NCBI RefSeq assembly: GCF_000220525.1
Contig: NZ_AFPK01000068.1
Span: forward strand, 21,957-85,956
Source of the DNA: Ochrovirga pacifica
GTDB lineage: Bacteria > Bacteroidota > Bacteroidia > Flavobacteriales > Flavobacteriaceae
Reading direction: 5' to 3'
Length of the DNA stretch: 64,000 nt
This document shows, one piece after another, positions 16,768 to 25,610 of the stretch (its first letter is position 1; each line of letters opens with the position of its first letter). A program made the position numbers and the translations under genes. The notes under the pieces were generated by a model. The model saw nothing but the letters and a program-made list of their open reading frames with translations, ran no database searches and was not told the DNA's origin.

Positions 16768-16840
16768 AGCGGGAGACCGGGTTCGAACCGGCGACATTCA
16801 GCTTGGAAGGCTGACGCTCTACCAACTGAGCTACTCCCGC
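16768..16840 (-). tRNA. tRNA-Gly(TCC), copy 3
   Basis: Identical to copies 1 and 2. Spacers between the copies are about 40 AT-rich bases. Confidence 0.95.
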
Positions 16841-16867
16841 GAAAATTTTTAATAATTCATCTTATAG

Positions 16868-16940
16868 AGCGAAAAACCGGGTTCGAACCGGCGACCTCGA
16901 CCTTGGCAAGGTCGCGCTCTACCAGCTGAGCTATTTTCGC
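16868..16940 (-). tRNA. tRNA-Gly(GCC)
   Basis: Acceptor stem GCGAAAA, anticodon stem CGACC/GGTCG around TTGCCAA (anticodon GCC), T-loop GGTTCGAACC. Confidence 0.94.
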
Positions 16941-16961
16941 TTTTCTTTGAAAGAACTTTTG

Positions 16962-17035
16962 TAGCGAGAACGAGAGTTGAACTCGTGACCTCCGGGTTAT
17001 GAATCCGACGCTCTAACCAACTGAGCTACCTCGCC
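16962..17035 (-). tRNA. tRNA-Met(CAT)
   Basis: Acceptor GGCGAGG, anticodon loop TTCATAA (CAT), T-loop AGTTCAACTC and discriminator A. An A-C mismatch closes the anticodon stem. Read as elongator Met; a tRNA-Ile(CAT) with modified C34 cannot be excluded from sequence alone. Confidence 0.88.
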
Positions 17036-17151
17036 ATTGCGGATGCAAATATATGTCAAATCTGTTTTATGACAAAAGAAAAAAATAACTTTTTTTTATA
17101 ACGTACAATGGCTCTTGTTAATCAGAAAGTTATATGCTATAAGGCTTGTGT

Positions 17152-18585
17152 TTAACTATCCTCTTGGGCTCTTTCTAATAGTTTTTGATTGAATTCTTTA
17201 CTGTTGGTTTTTATTCCTAATTCTTTTAACTTTTCAACTTTTACAATTAGATTGCCTCTTCCTGTTAATTTTTTCATAGTAGTATCATAGGTACCTTGTA
17301 CGGTGTTCAGTTGTTTTCCTAGTTTTATTAATTCTTCGGTTAGGGCTACAAACTGTTCGTATAAACGAGTGGCATGAGTTGCGATATCTAGTGCATTTTT
17401 TTGTTGTTTCTCATTCTTCCACATGCTTTCGATGGTTCTAAGTGTAGCTAACAATGTACTTGGAGTAACGATGACAATATTTTTAGAAAAGGCTTTGTTA
17501 TACAGTTCTCCATCTTGTTCTAAGGCCAAAGCAAAAGCAGGTTCTATTGGGATAAACAAAAGCACAAAGTCAGGAGATTCTATTTGGTACAATTCAGAAT
17601 ATTTTTTACTGCTTAGTTGATCGATATGCCTGTACAAAGAAAGTAAGTGTTCTTTAGTAGCCTGAATTTTGTCGTTTTCTTGAGTTGCAGCTACAATTTT
17701 TTCGTAAGCAGTTAAACTTACTTTAGAATCTACAATCATCTTGCGATTGTCGGGTAGATTGATAATTACATCGGGACGTAATCGTGTTTTGTTTTCTAGG
17801 TCTGTATCAAAACTTTTTTCCAGCTCATATTCTCTTCCTTTTTCTAAACCTGATTTCTCTAGAACTCTTTCAAGAATCATTTCCCCCCAATTACCTTGAG
17901 TTTTACTATCGCCTTTAAGAGCTTTGGTTAAATTTTCAGCATCTTTACTCATTTGCTGATTCAGCTCTTTTAACCCAGATATTTGTTGACGCAAAGCAGC
18001 ATTTCTATCAATATTTTCTTTATTGGTATCTTCTACTTTTTTTTCGAAAGATTGAATTTTTTCTTGCAGTGGCTGTAATATTTGACTGATGTTTTTCTGA
18101 TTTTGATCAGAAAATGTTTTGGACTTTTCTTCAAGAATTTTATTAGCAAGATTTTCAAACTCTTTGGTAAATTTTTCTTGAAGTTTTTCTATTTCATTTT
18201 TGTTTTCACTTAAGTCTACAGTAAGTTCTTCTATTTTTGCATTGGCTCTTTCTAAAAGGATTACAGCGTTTTCCTTATCATTATGTAAAAGTTTAAGATC
18301 GTGATCTTTTTGTTTGCGAAGTTGCTCTAGCTCTTGTTTGGCTTTTTCGGAAGTTGCCCATAGCAAGTCTTTGCTTTCTTTTAATGCCAACTCCATTTTA
18401 CGCAGTACTTCATCAGCATTTGCTTTTTGTAGTTCTAATTCTTTTTCTTTTAGTTTGATGCTTTCTTGTAAAGAAGCTTCTTGTTGAGAGGCTTGTAAAA
18501 GGGCAATTTTTTTCCCTATTAAAAATCCAACTAAGATTCCAATAAGTAAACTCATCAATACATAAATCATTTCCATACTGTGCAT
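17152..18585 (-). CDS. rmuC: DNA recombination protein RmuC
   Basis: A 477-aa protein with an N-terminal membrane anchor (YVLMSLLIGILVGFLIG), a long Gln/Lys/Glu-rich coiled coil (about 30-215) and the conserved RmuC domain (GNWGEMILERVLEKSGL, RPDVIINLPDNRKMIVDSK, LLFIPIEPAFA). RmuC limits DNA rearrangements in other bacteria and is predicted to be nuclease-like. The start codon overlaps the gcvT stop (TAATG), so the two genes are coupled. MEMIYV three codons downstream is an alternative start. Confidence 0.93.
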   Translation of the reverse strand: MHSMEMIYVLMSLLIGILVGFLIGKKIALLQASQQEASLQESIKLKEKELELQKANADEVLRKMELALKESKDLLWATSEKAKQELEQLRKQKDHDLKLLHNDKENAVILLERANAKIEELTVDLSENKNEIEKLQEKFTKEFENLANKILEEKSKTFSDQNQKNISQILQPLQEKIQSFEKKVEDTNKENIDRNAALRQQISGLKELNQQMSKDAENLTKALKGDSKTQGNWGEMILERVLEKSGLEKGREYELEKSFDTDLENKTRLRPDVIINLPDNRKMIVDSKVSLTAYEKIVAATQENDKIQATKEHLLSLYRHIDQLSSKKYSELYQIESPDFVLLFIPIEPAFALALEQDGELYNKAFSKNIVIVTPSTLLATLRTIESMWKNEKQQKNALDIATHATRLYEQFVALTEELIKLGKQLNTVQGTYDTTMKKLTGRGNLIVKVEKLKELGIKTNSKEFNQKLLERAQEDS

Positions 18586-19667
18586 TATTTTTTATAAAAA
18601 GGAAGTTTTACAACTTTTGCTTTAAGATTTTTATTTCTTACCTGAATAAAAATTTCAGATCCTAAACTACTATATTCTGTAGCAACATATCCCAAGCCAA
18701 TAGCTTTGTTTAAGGTTGGAGACATGGTGCCAGAAGTAACCATTCCTATAGGGTTAGATGCATTGTTTACAATTAAATAATCTTTTCTGGGAACTCCTTT
18801 ATCAACCAATTCGAAACCAATTAATTTTTTTGAAACTCCATTTTGTTTTTGATATTCAAGCTCTTTTTTGTGAATAAAGTCTTTGTTAAATTTCGTTACC
18901 CAACCCAAACCAGCTTCAATAGGCGAGGTAGTGTCATCAATATCATTTCCGTACAAACAATATCCCATTTCTAACCTTAAGGTATCTCTAGCAGCAAGTC
19001 CAATAGGTTGAATACCGTAGTCTTTACCTGCTTCTAAAACACGATTCCAAATTTGTTCAGCTTCCGAGTTTTTACAATAAATTTCAAAACCACCTGCTCC
19101 AGTGTATCCTGTTGCAGAAATAATTACGTTGTCTATACCTGCAAAATCTCCTATTTTAAATTTATAAAATGGAATCGCAGCCAAATTTACAGATGTAAGT
19201 TCTTGCAAGGCTTCTGTAGTTTTAGGACCTTGAATGGCTAATAGCGAATAGTTGTCGGATACATTTCTTAGCAATGCATTTGTGTCGTTTTGTTGATTGA
19301 TCCAATCCCAGTCTTTTTGAATATTAGCTGCGTTTACTACCAGTAAAAAGGTGTTTTCTTTAATTCTGTAAATCAATAAATCATCAACAATTCCTCCTTT
19401 GTTGTTTGGAAGGTAAGAATATTGAGCATCTCCTATGTTCAGTTTATTAGCATCATTGGCACTAACTTTTTGTATTAACGCTAGTGCATCGGAACCTTCA
19501 ATTAAGAACTCTCCCATGTGCGAAACATCAAAAATTCCTAAAGCTTCTCTTACTGTTTTGTGTTCTATTTTAACTCCTTGGTATTGTACAGGCATTTGGT
19601 AACCAGCAAAGGGTACTAGTTTGGCATGTAAACTTTTATGAATAGAGTGTAGGCTTGTTTTTTTCAT
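18585..19667 (-). CDS. gcvT: Glycine cleavage system T protein (aminomethyltransferase)
   Basis: A 360-aa T protein, full length for the family, with typical segments HKTVREALGIFDVSHMGE, YSLLAIQGPK, TGYTGAGGFEI and RDTLRLEMGY. It transfers the methylene group from the lipoyl arm of the H protein to tetrahydrofolate in glycine breakdown. It is followed with TAATG overlap by rmuC. The other gcv genes are not nearby. Confidence 0.96.
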   Translation of the reverse strand: MKKTSLHSIHKSLHAKLVPFAGYQMPVQYQGVKIEHKTVREALGIFDVSHMGEFLIEGSDALALIQKVSANDANKLNIGDAQYSYLPNNKGGIVDDLLIYRIKENTFLLVVNAANIQKDWDWINQQNDTNALLRNVSDNYSLLAIQGPKTTEALQELTSVNLAAIPFYKFKIGDFAGIDNVIISATGYTGAGGFEIYCKNSEAEQIWNRVLEAGKDYGIQPIGLAARDTLRLEMGYCLYGNDIDDTTSPIEAGLGWVTKFNKDFIHKKELEYQKQNGVSKKLIGFELVDKGVPRKDYLIVNNASNPIGMVTSGTMSPTLNKAIGLGYVATEYSSLGSEIFIQVRNKNLKAKVVKLPFYKK

Positions 19668-19997
19668 GTTTCTAAATTGTAAAAAAGCAAAATTAAGGTT
19701 TTATGTAAAAAAGTTATGTATTCGTGTTATATTTTATATCTTGTATAGAGCGGATTTATGCTGATTATCATACTAGTTTTGTGGGGCATAGCTGAAGCAG
19801 GTTAACAAAGGTTTATAGATGCTTGTTATTATCCTGTATTACGTATTTTATACGTATTTATTAAGGCATGTTGGCTGTAATTCTTCTGAATGCGTTATAT
19901 TTGTCTTTCGATGTGTTTGCAATGAAAAATGAAAATTAAATAGAAAGCTGCCCCTACTAAAACTAAAACTAAAAACTATTAACGTTTAAGCTAAACT
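19668..19997. other. 330-base intergenic region between gcvT and the exopolysaccharide operon
   Basis: It separates divergently transcribed genes. The only signal I can support is the promoter element near 19896. No RNA gene, repeat or credible small ORF is seen. GC-richer stretches around 19775-19805 fold weakly at best. Confidence 0.5.
19871..19903 (+). promoter_or_regulatory. Promoter of the exopolysaccharide operon
   Basis: TATATTTG at 19896-19903 is a perfect Bacteroidota -7 element. A TTG at 19871-19873 is slightly far (22 bases) for the -33 box. It would give a leader of about 90 bases before the ATG at 19998. Confidence 0.5.
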
Positions 19998-21233
19998 ATG
20001 GAATTTATCAATTGGTTGTACTCATTACAATTCAAAATGAAAGCATATCCCTTAGTTATTCAGATTTCTATTGCTTTTATTTTTATGAGTCTCTTTATGT
20101 CACTGTTCTTTTTGGTGTATTTAACACTATTAAGAAGGGTATATGCTATTAGAGAACGACTAGAGGACAAGGTAGCACCTAAAATTCATGAACTTTTCGA
20201 GAAAATTTTGTTTGAAGATTATTTAGATACCGAAGACGAAGTTAGAAAAGAATTTGAAAAAACGGTGAACAAAGGGAAAAGAAAAAAGAAAGTAGTAGGG
20301 AAGAAAAAACAAGTAAGTAACTCTTATGAGATGGACTTGGCAATTGATACGCTGATCCGAATCAAATCCAATTCTTTTGAAGAATCTAAAAGGTATCCAT
20401 TAATATTTAACGCTTTACAATTAGAAAAGTACTTGAATTCTAAATTCAACTTTACCTCTTCAGGAACCAAAAAGAAAGCAATTGAATACTTTTCAGATTT
20501 GGGGATGTCTAACTCAGATGCTACCATTCTAACGTACACTTATAGTAGTAACGAAGAGGTACAAACCGAAGCTAGACTATCTTACTTGAACTTAAGTAAG
20601 AACGACCCGTATCGATTTTTTGACGAATTAAAAGGAGATATGACCAAATGGAGTCAGGTAAAATTGATGAACCTTTTAATTGAACAATCTAATACAGTTG
20701 GTTTGCCCAACTTTGGTAAGTGGATTGGATATTCTAACAATGACTCTTTGGTAATTTTCTTGTTAAAAGCAGCAGCCTACTTTAACCAAAGAAAAGCTAT
20801 AGAAGTAATTAGAACCAAAATTAAAGACGAAAATCACGAATTAAGAGCCGAAGCAATTTTAGCTTTAGGAAAATTAGGAGATTTAGAGTTCGAAGACGAA
20901 TTAAAGAGGATATACTTTAACGAACCAGATATTTGTCAGGAAGCAATTATCAAAGCAATTGGTTTCCTAGCTTCAGGAAAATCAGTAACGTTTTTAAAAT
21001 CTTGTTTTGATGAAAATAAAGACCTAGATGCTCAGAAAAATATTGCATTGGTAATTTATGACTATGGAGAAGAAGGTAAAAAAATCTTTATGGAGATGAA
21101 ACGTGAAATGCAAGAAGAATACGAAAAAGAGAAAAAAGAAAGTAAAGAAAATAATGAGTTTATGGATGTTGGAATAATCTACAAAGATTTGTTGTTTAAA
21201 CATGCCGAAAATGATTTAATCTTATACAAATAA
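19998..21233 (+). CDS. Membrane-anchored HEAT-repeat protein
   Basis: A 411-aa protein with one N-terminal membrane helix (about 18-45), a charged linker (GKRKKKVVGKKK) and C-terminal HEAT repeats (for example HELRAEAILALGKLGD, ICQEAIIKAIGFLASG near 285-335). The repeats should form a cytoplasmic protein-binding scaffold. It is the first gene of a five-gene plus-strand operon and ends seven bases before a family 2 glycosyltransferase, so a role in assembling or regulating the polysaccharide synthase is likely. No enzymatic motif is visible. Confidence 0.75.
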   Translation: MEFINWLYSLQFKMKAYPLVIQISIAFIFMSLFMSLFFLVYLTLLRRVYAIRERLEDKVAPKIHELFEKILFEDYLDTEDEVRKEFEKTVNKGKRKKKVVGKKKQVSNSYEMDLAIDTLIRIKSNSFEESKRYPLIFNALQLEKYLNSKFNFTSSGTKKKAIEYFSDLGMSNSDATILTYTYSSNEEVQTEARLSYLNLSKNDPYRFFDELKGDMTKWSQVKLMNLLIEQSNTVGLPNFGKWIGYSNNDSLVIFLLKAAAYFNQRKAIEVIRTKIKDENHELRAEAILALGKLGDLEFEDELKRIYFNEPDICQEAIIKAIGFLASGKSVTFLKSCFDENKDLDAQKNIALVIYDYGEEGKKIFMEMKREMQEEYEKEKKESKENNEFMDVGIIYKDLLFKHAENDLILYK

Positions 21234-21240
21234 AAAGCAT

Positions 21241-22653
21241 ATGTTAGAAAGTATCACAGAATTTTATGAGACGTTTGTGTTTTATTACGCTTCCTCTATG
21301 ATATTCAGTTATTTGGTGCTGGCTACTTTTTCATCCATCAACTTGATGAGATATAAAAGTTACAACTCAGACAAAGACGATGAGGTGTTGATGAAATCTC
21401 CACTTACGCCAGGAGTTTCCATTGTTGCACCTGCATATAACGAAGAAAAAACAATTATTGTAAACGTAAATTCCCTACTAACTTTAGAATATCCTCTTTT
21501 TGAGGTGGTAATTGTAAACGATGGTAGTAAAGACAAAACTTTAGAAAAACTAATATCTGAGTTTGATTTGGTAGAGGTAGATTTCTTGTACATCGAAAAA
21601 ATTAAGACCAAACCTTTTAAAAGGGTATTCAAATCTACCAATCCAAAATACTCCATCTTAACCGTTGTAGATAAAGAGAATGGTGGAACCAAAGCCGATG
21701 CCTCCAATGCAGGAATCAATGCCTCTGTATTTCCCTATTATTTAAGTACCGATGTAGATTGTGTATTGAATAGAAAGACTTTGTTGAAAATGATTAAACC
21801 ATTCTTGAACTCTAAAAAAAGGGTGGTAGGAGTAGGTTCTACTTTACGAATGTTAAATGGTTGCGAAGTAAAAGATGGGGTGGTAACAAGAGTAAGTCCA
21901 CCAAAAAGATTGATTCCCTGTTTTCAAGAGCTAGAATATATCCGAGCTTATTTATTGGGGAAAATGGGATGGTCTTTTATCAACTCAGTACCCAACATTT
22001 CTGGAGGTTTAGGACTTTTTGATAAAGAAATTGCTATTAAGGCAGGAGGATATTCGGGAGATTCACATGCCGAAGATATGGACATGGCAACCAAGCTAGC
22101 AAGATATATGATGAACAACAACATGAAATATAGATTGGTATACATTCCTATTTCTTGTTGTTGGACAGAAGGACCTGATAACGTTCAGGTATTAAACAGA
22201 CAAAGAACTCGATGGAGTTCTGGATTGGCACAGATTTTTAGAGTGTATAGAGAAGTGCTGTTTAATAGAAAATACAAACGTTTAGGACTTGTGGCTTTTC
22301 CATATACATTTATATATGAGTTCTTGGCTCCTATTATTGAAGGTGTTGGAATTTTGTTCTTTATTTATCTAATCCTAGTAAATAAAGTAAACTGGGACAT
22401 GTTCTTTATCATTTTCCTATATTCCTATACGTTTGCTATATTTATAACAACATTGGTAGTTATTCAGGATCATATTGTGTTTAAGCATTACAAAAAGATT
22501 ACCGAAGTACTCCGATTGATTTTAATGGGATTTTTAGAACCTATTTTATACCATCCTCTAATTGTATTTTTTGCCTTAAAAGGGTATTTTAACTTTTATG
22601 TAGGAAAGGAATTAAAATGGGGAACGATGACAAGAAAAGGTGTCAATACTTAA
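21241..22653 (+). CDS. Family 2 membrane glycosyltransferase (PgaC-like polysaccharide synthase)
   Basis: A 470-aa processive GT2 enzyme with an N-terminal TM helix, a GT-A domain (substrate residues in VSIVAPAYNEE and VNDGSKD, DxD in STDVDCVL, catalytic acid in HAEDMDMATKL, and the QxxRW-type motif in NRQRTRWSSG) and at least three C-terminal TM helices after residue 355. This is the architecture of poly-beta-1,6-GlcNAc synthase PgaC and its relatives. The sugar is not determined by sequence. The next gene encodes a PgaA/YaiO-like outer-membrane protein, which supports secretion of an exopolysaccharide. Confidence 0.9.
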   Translation: MLESITEFYETFVFYYASSMIFSYLVLATFSSINLMRYKSYNSDKDDEVLMKSPLTPGVSIVAPAYNEEKTIIVNVNSLLTLEYPLFEVVIVNDGSKDKTLEKLISEFDLVEVDFLYIEKIKTKPFKRVFKSTNPKYSILTVVDKENGGTKADASNAGINASVFPYYLSTDVDCVLNRKTLLKMIKPFLNSKKRVVGVGSTLRMLNGCEVKDGVVTRVSPPKRLIPCFQELEYIRAYLLGKMGWSFINSVPNISGGLGLFDKEIAIKAGGYSGDSHAEDMDMATKLARYMMNNNMKYRLVYIPISCCWTEGPDNVQVLNRQRTRWSSGLAQIFRVYREVLFNRKYKRLGLVAFPYTFIYEFLAPIIEGVGILFFIYLILVNKVNWDMFFIIFLYSYTFAIFITTLVVIQDHIVFKHYKKITEVLRLILMGFLEPILYHPLIVFFALKGYFNFYVGKELKWGTMTRKGVNT

Positions 22654-22666
22654 ATTGCTCTTAACA

Positions 22667-25600
22667 ATGAAAATCAATATAAAAAACAATATATTACTGG
22701 TATTCTTACTTACAATTTCTTCTGTTTTTGCACAAGAAATAGAAGTGCAAAATGAGTATTTGGATGCAGGAATGGAAGCAGATAAAAATGGAGAATACAG
22801 AAAAGCTGCCGATATCTGTTTAGAAGGACTTAGAAAAACGCCCTATGATATTGACTTAAAACAATTGTTAGGGAAGAGTTACATGAATATGAAAATGATG
22901 GATAGTGCTCGTTATTTTCTTCAAAAAGTAATTTTACAAGACGACAACAATGTAACTTCTAGACATTATTTGGTCAATATAGAGTATCAAACTAAAAGAT
23001 ATTCAAGTGCAATTTGTTATGTAAACGAATTGTTAGAAAAAACACCGTATTGGAAAGGGTTGTGGTTAAAGAAAATTGCTATTTACAACGACCTAGAAAA
23101 CTACGGAGAAGTAAAAAGAGCCGTAACTAGATTACGTCAAATATTTCCAAATGACTCTGTTGTAGAAGCCAACTATAGTTATATCATGACTCAAGAAGGA
23201 CTTAGAAATGCCAAGTCAGGAAATTTAGCACAAGCCAAACAAACCTATTTGGATGTACTGAAAGAAAAGCCAGATGACAAAGTAGCTTTCTTAAGATTGA
23301 TTAACATAGAAAATTCTGCAGGTAGAACAGCAAGTGCATTAGAGTATGCCGAAAGAGGGCTGGCTTATTATCCTAATGATTTAGAGTTGATTCAGAAAAA
23401 AATAGGATGTTTAGAATTGTTAGAACGATATGATGCAGCAATCAGTTATTTAAAAGCCAAAAGAACAGAAGTTCCTGCACAGTTTTTTAACCAAACACAT
23501 AGGTATTTAGTACATCAAGCAGCTATCTTCTTCGAAAATACAGATCCTTATGTATTGCATTTAAAATCCTATGATTTGGATGGAAATAGAGATTCTTATA
23601 ATTATTTGCTGGGAAATTCAATCGATAAAGGGCATTATACAGAATCTTTGCGATTAATTTCTGAAGGTTTGTTAAGAAATCCATCCGATAAAAAATTGTT
23701 GATTCAACAAATGTTGGTATATAAAAAACTGAACGATACTCCTAGGTATAGAAAAGCTGTTTTTGCTTTGCATGAAAAGTTTCCAGGAGATTACGACATC
23801 AACCAAGAATATGCAATGGTTTTGCTAGAAGAAGCCAAAGAATATACCTTGCAAAAACAATATCAAGCTGCTTTAGATAACTATTTTATCTTAAAAAAGT
23901 TTCCAGATTACAACGCGATTGCAGATAGTAACATATTTGCACTGTACGCATTACAGAACAATACTTCTGATGCTTTAAGCCAAATTGATGCTATGGTAGA
24001 AGCTTCTCCAAACGAAAAAATCAACTTGGTAAAAAAAGCACAATTGTTGGCTGATATCAAAAATTTTGAAGCTTCTTTAGAAATTATAGAAGCGTTAATG
24101 AATGAGTTTCCAGAAGAAGAACAGTACAAAAAGCAATACGTTTATTATTCAGAATTGTATTTAAAAGAACTGTTGTTAGATATGCAATACAAAAAGGCGT
24201 TCCCTGTTGCTGATAAAAGTTTAGAAGTAAACAGAAAAACAAAACTTTCGTACACTTATGCAATCAACGCAGCAGCTGCACTTAAAGATTATCAAAAAAT
24301 GTTAATTTATGCAGATAGTGCGGTTTACAACCATCCTGATGAAGTAGATTTTAAAATCAAAAAAATAGCCGCTTTGTCAGGTATGAAAGAACATGATAAA
24401 GCAACAGCTTTGTTAGAAGAGTTGAATGATGCAGATCCCAAAGATGTAGTAGTTGCAGGAATTTTGTCAGAAGAACGTTTTAAATTAGCAACCATTGCCG
24501 AAGAAGAAGGAGATACACTAAAGGCCAATTTATTGTACAACTCCGTATTGGTTTTAGATTCTTTAAACATTCCTACATACCAAAGATTGGTGAACTTATC
24601 TATCAATCAAAAAGATACGACCAATGCTATGATATACGTAAATCGTGCCTTAGAAATAGAACCCAATCCCGAAAGTCGTTTTTTTATGTATAAAAAAGGA
24701 GTGATTTTTGAAATGATGGACGAGTTTGAGTATGCTTACTACTATCAAAAAATGAGTCAAGCTCCCAAAGAGGTAGATCTAACCGATCATTTAGATTATT
24801 TAACGTACGATCCTTTAATAAATCATATTGGAGTTAGTTATTTAAGAGTGTATTCCGGACAAGAAAGTTTTACTTCTGCGGTTGCAAGTATTTATTATCT
24901 TAGAAAATTGGAGAAAAATGAGTACGGGCTTGCAATGCATTATGCCACCAAACCCACTGGGGTAGGTTTACAGTTACAAGGAACCTGGGTACATAAATTC
25001 AACAAAAAACTGTATGCTCAAGCTGATGCTTACTACGGTTCTATGTTTTTTCCTAGGATAAAATTATCGGTTGCTGCCTACAAAGCTCTTAATGAAGGAT
25101 GGTCGGTAAATGCTGGCTTAGGATTTACACGTTTACAGAACAGAAGAAACTTTTTTAACGTACAAGGAGGGGTTACCAAAGAATTAGGTGATTTTATTGT
25201 AACCGCTAGGTTGAATATTTTGTACGGAGATGAATTTGAATACGATGTAAACGGAGCTATTACGGAAGAAAACAAAAGGCTATACAACAATATTTTTGCA
25301 CAAGGAACGTATAATATAAACGATAATGGAGATACATTTATGGCCATGGCATCTGCGGGGAATGCACCTCAGGATGACTTTTCTACCAATTTCCAAATTA
25401 ATACGTTTACAACCTATACCAATTCTATGGTAGGTGCAGGTTACAGGTGGCATAGAAAACACAAGTATACCTATGGAATACAAGGAAATTGGTACAGTTT
25501 TCAAGTTATTCAGGATGTAATACAAGACAATCAGTTGTTAAATACAATAAGTAGGGTAGATCAGTATCATGTGTTTTTTGTAATTCAAACCAAATTCTAA
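22667..25600 (+). CDS. TPR protein with C-terminal outer-membrane barrel (PgaA/YaiO-like)
   Basis: A protein of 977 aa. The ATG at 22667 is chosen because it gives a clean signal peptide (ILLVFLLTISSVFAQ); the in-frame ATG at 22640 lies inside the upstream gene. Tandem TPR repeats fill about residues 20-700. The last 250 residues alternate like beta-strands (YAQADAYYGSMFF, WSVNAGLGFT, VVFFVIQTKF-like end), as in YaiO-type barrels. PgaA has the same TPR-then-barrel design and exports PNAG across the outer membrane. It is therefore the probable exporter for the polymer made by the preceding glycosyltransferase. Confidence 0.85.
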   Translation: MKINIKNNILLVFLLTISSVFAQEIEVQNEYLDAGMEADKNGEYRKAADICLEGLRKTPYDIDLKQLLGKSYMNMKMMDSARYFLQKVILQDDNNVTSRHYLVNIEYQTKRYSSAICYVNELLEKTPYWKGLWLKKIAIYNDLENYGEVKRAVTRLRQIFPNDSVVEANYSYIMTQEGLRNAKSGNLAQAKQTYLDVLKEKPDDKVAFLRLINIENSAGRTASALEYAERGLAYYPNDLELIQKKIGCLELLERYDAAISYLKAKRTEVPAQFFNQTHRYLVHQAAIFFENTDPYVLHLKSYDLDGNRDSYNYLLGNSIDKGHYTESLRLISEGLLRNPSDKKLLIQQMLVYKKLNDTPRYRKAVFALHEKFPGDYDINQEYAMVLLEEAKEYTLQKQYQAALDNYFILKKFPDYNAIADSNIFALYALQNNTSDALSQIDAMVEASPNEKINLVKKAQLLADIKNFEASLEIIEALMNEFPEEEQYKKQYVYYSELYLKELLLDMQYKKAFPVADKSLEVNRKTKLSYTYAINAAAALKDYQKMLIYADSAVYNHPDEVDFKIKKIAALSGMKEHDKATALLEELNDADPKDVVVAGILSEERFKLATIAEEEGDTLKANLLYNSVLVLDSLNIPTYQRLVNLSINQKDTTNAMIYVNRALEIEPNPESRFFMYKKGVIFEMMDEFEYAYYYQKMSQAPKEVDLTDHLDYLTYDPLINHIGVSYLRVYSGQESFTSAVASIYYLRKLEKNEYGLAMHYATKPTGVGLQLQGTWVHKFNKKLYAQADAYYGSMFFPRIKLSVAAYKALNEGWSVNAGLGFTRLQNRRNFFNVQGGVTKELGDFIVTARLNILYGDEFEYDVNGAITEENKRLYNNIFAQGTYNINDNGDTFMAMASAGNAPQDDFSTNFQINTFTTYTNSMVGAGYRWHRKHKYTYGIQGNWYSFQVIQDVIQDNQLLNTISRVDQYHVFFVIQTKF

Positions 25601-25610
25601 TTTTGGCCGT

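Noticed and set aside
16478..16825. A 115-codon minus-strand ORF with three repeats of QPSKLNVAGSNPVSRS
   Set aside because: It is translation of the three tandem tRNA-Gly genes; the repeat is the tRNA sequence, not a protein.
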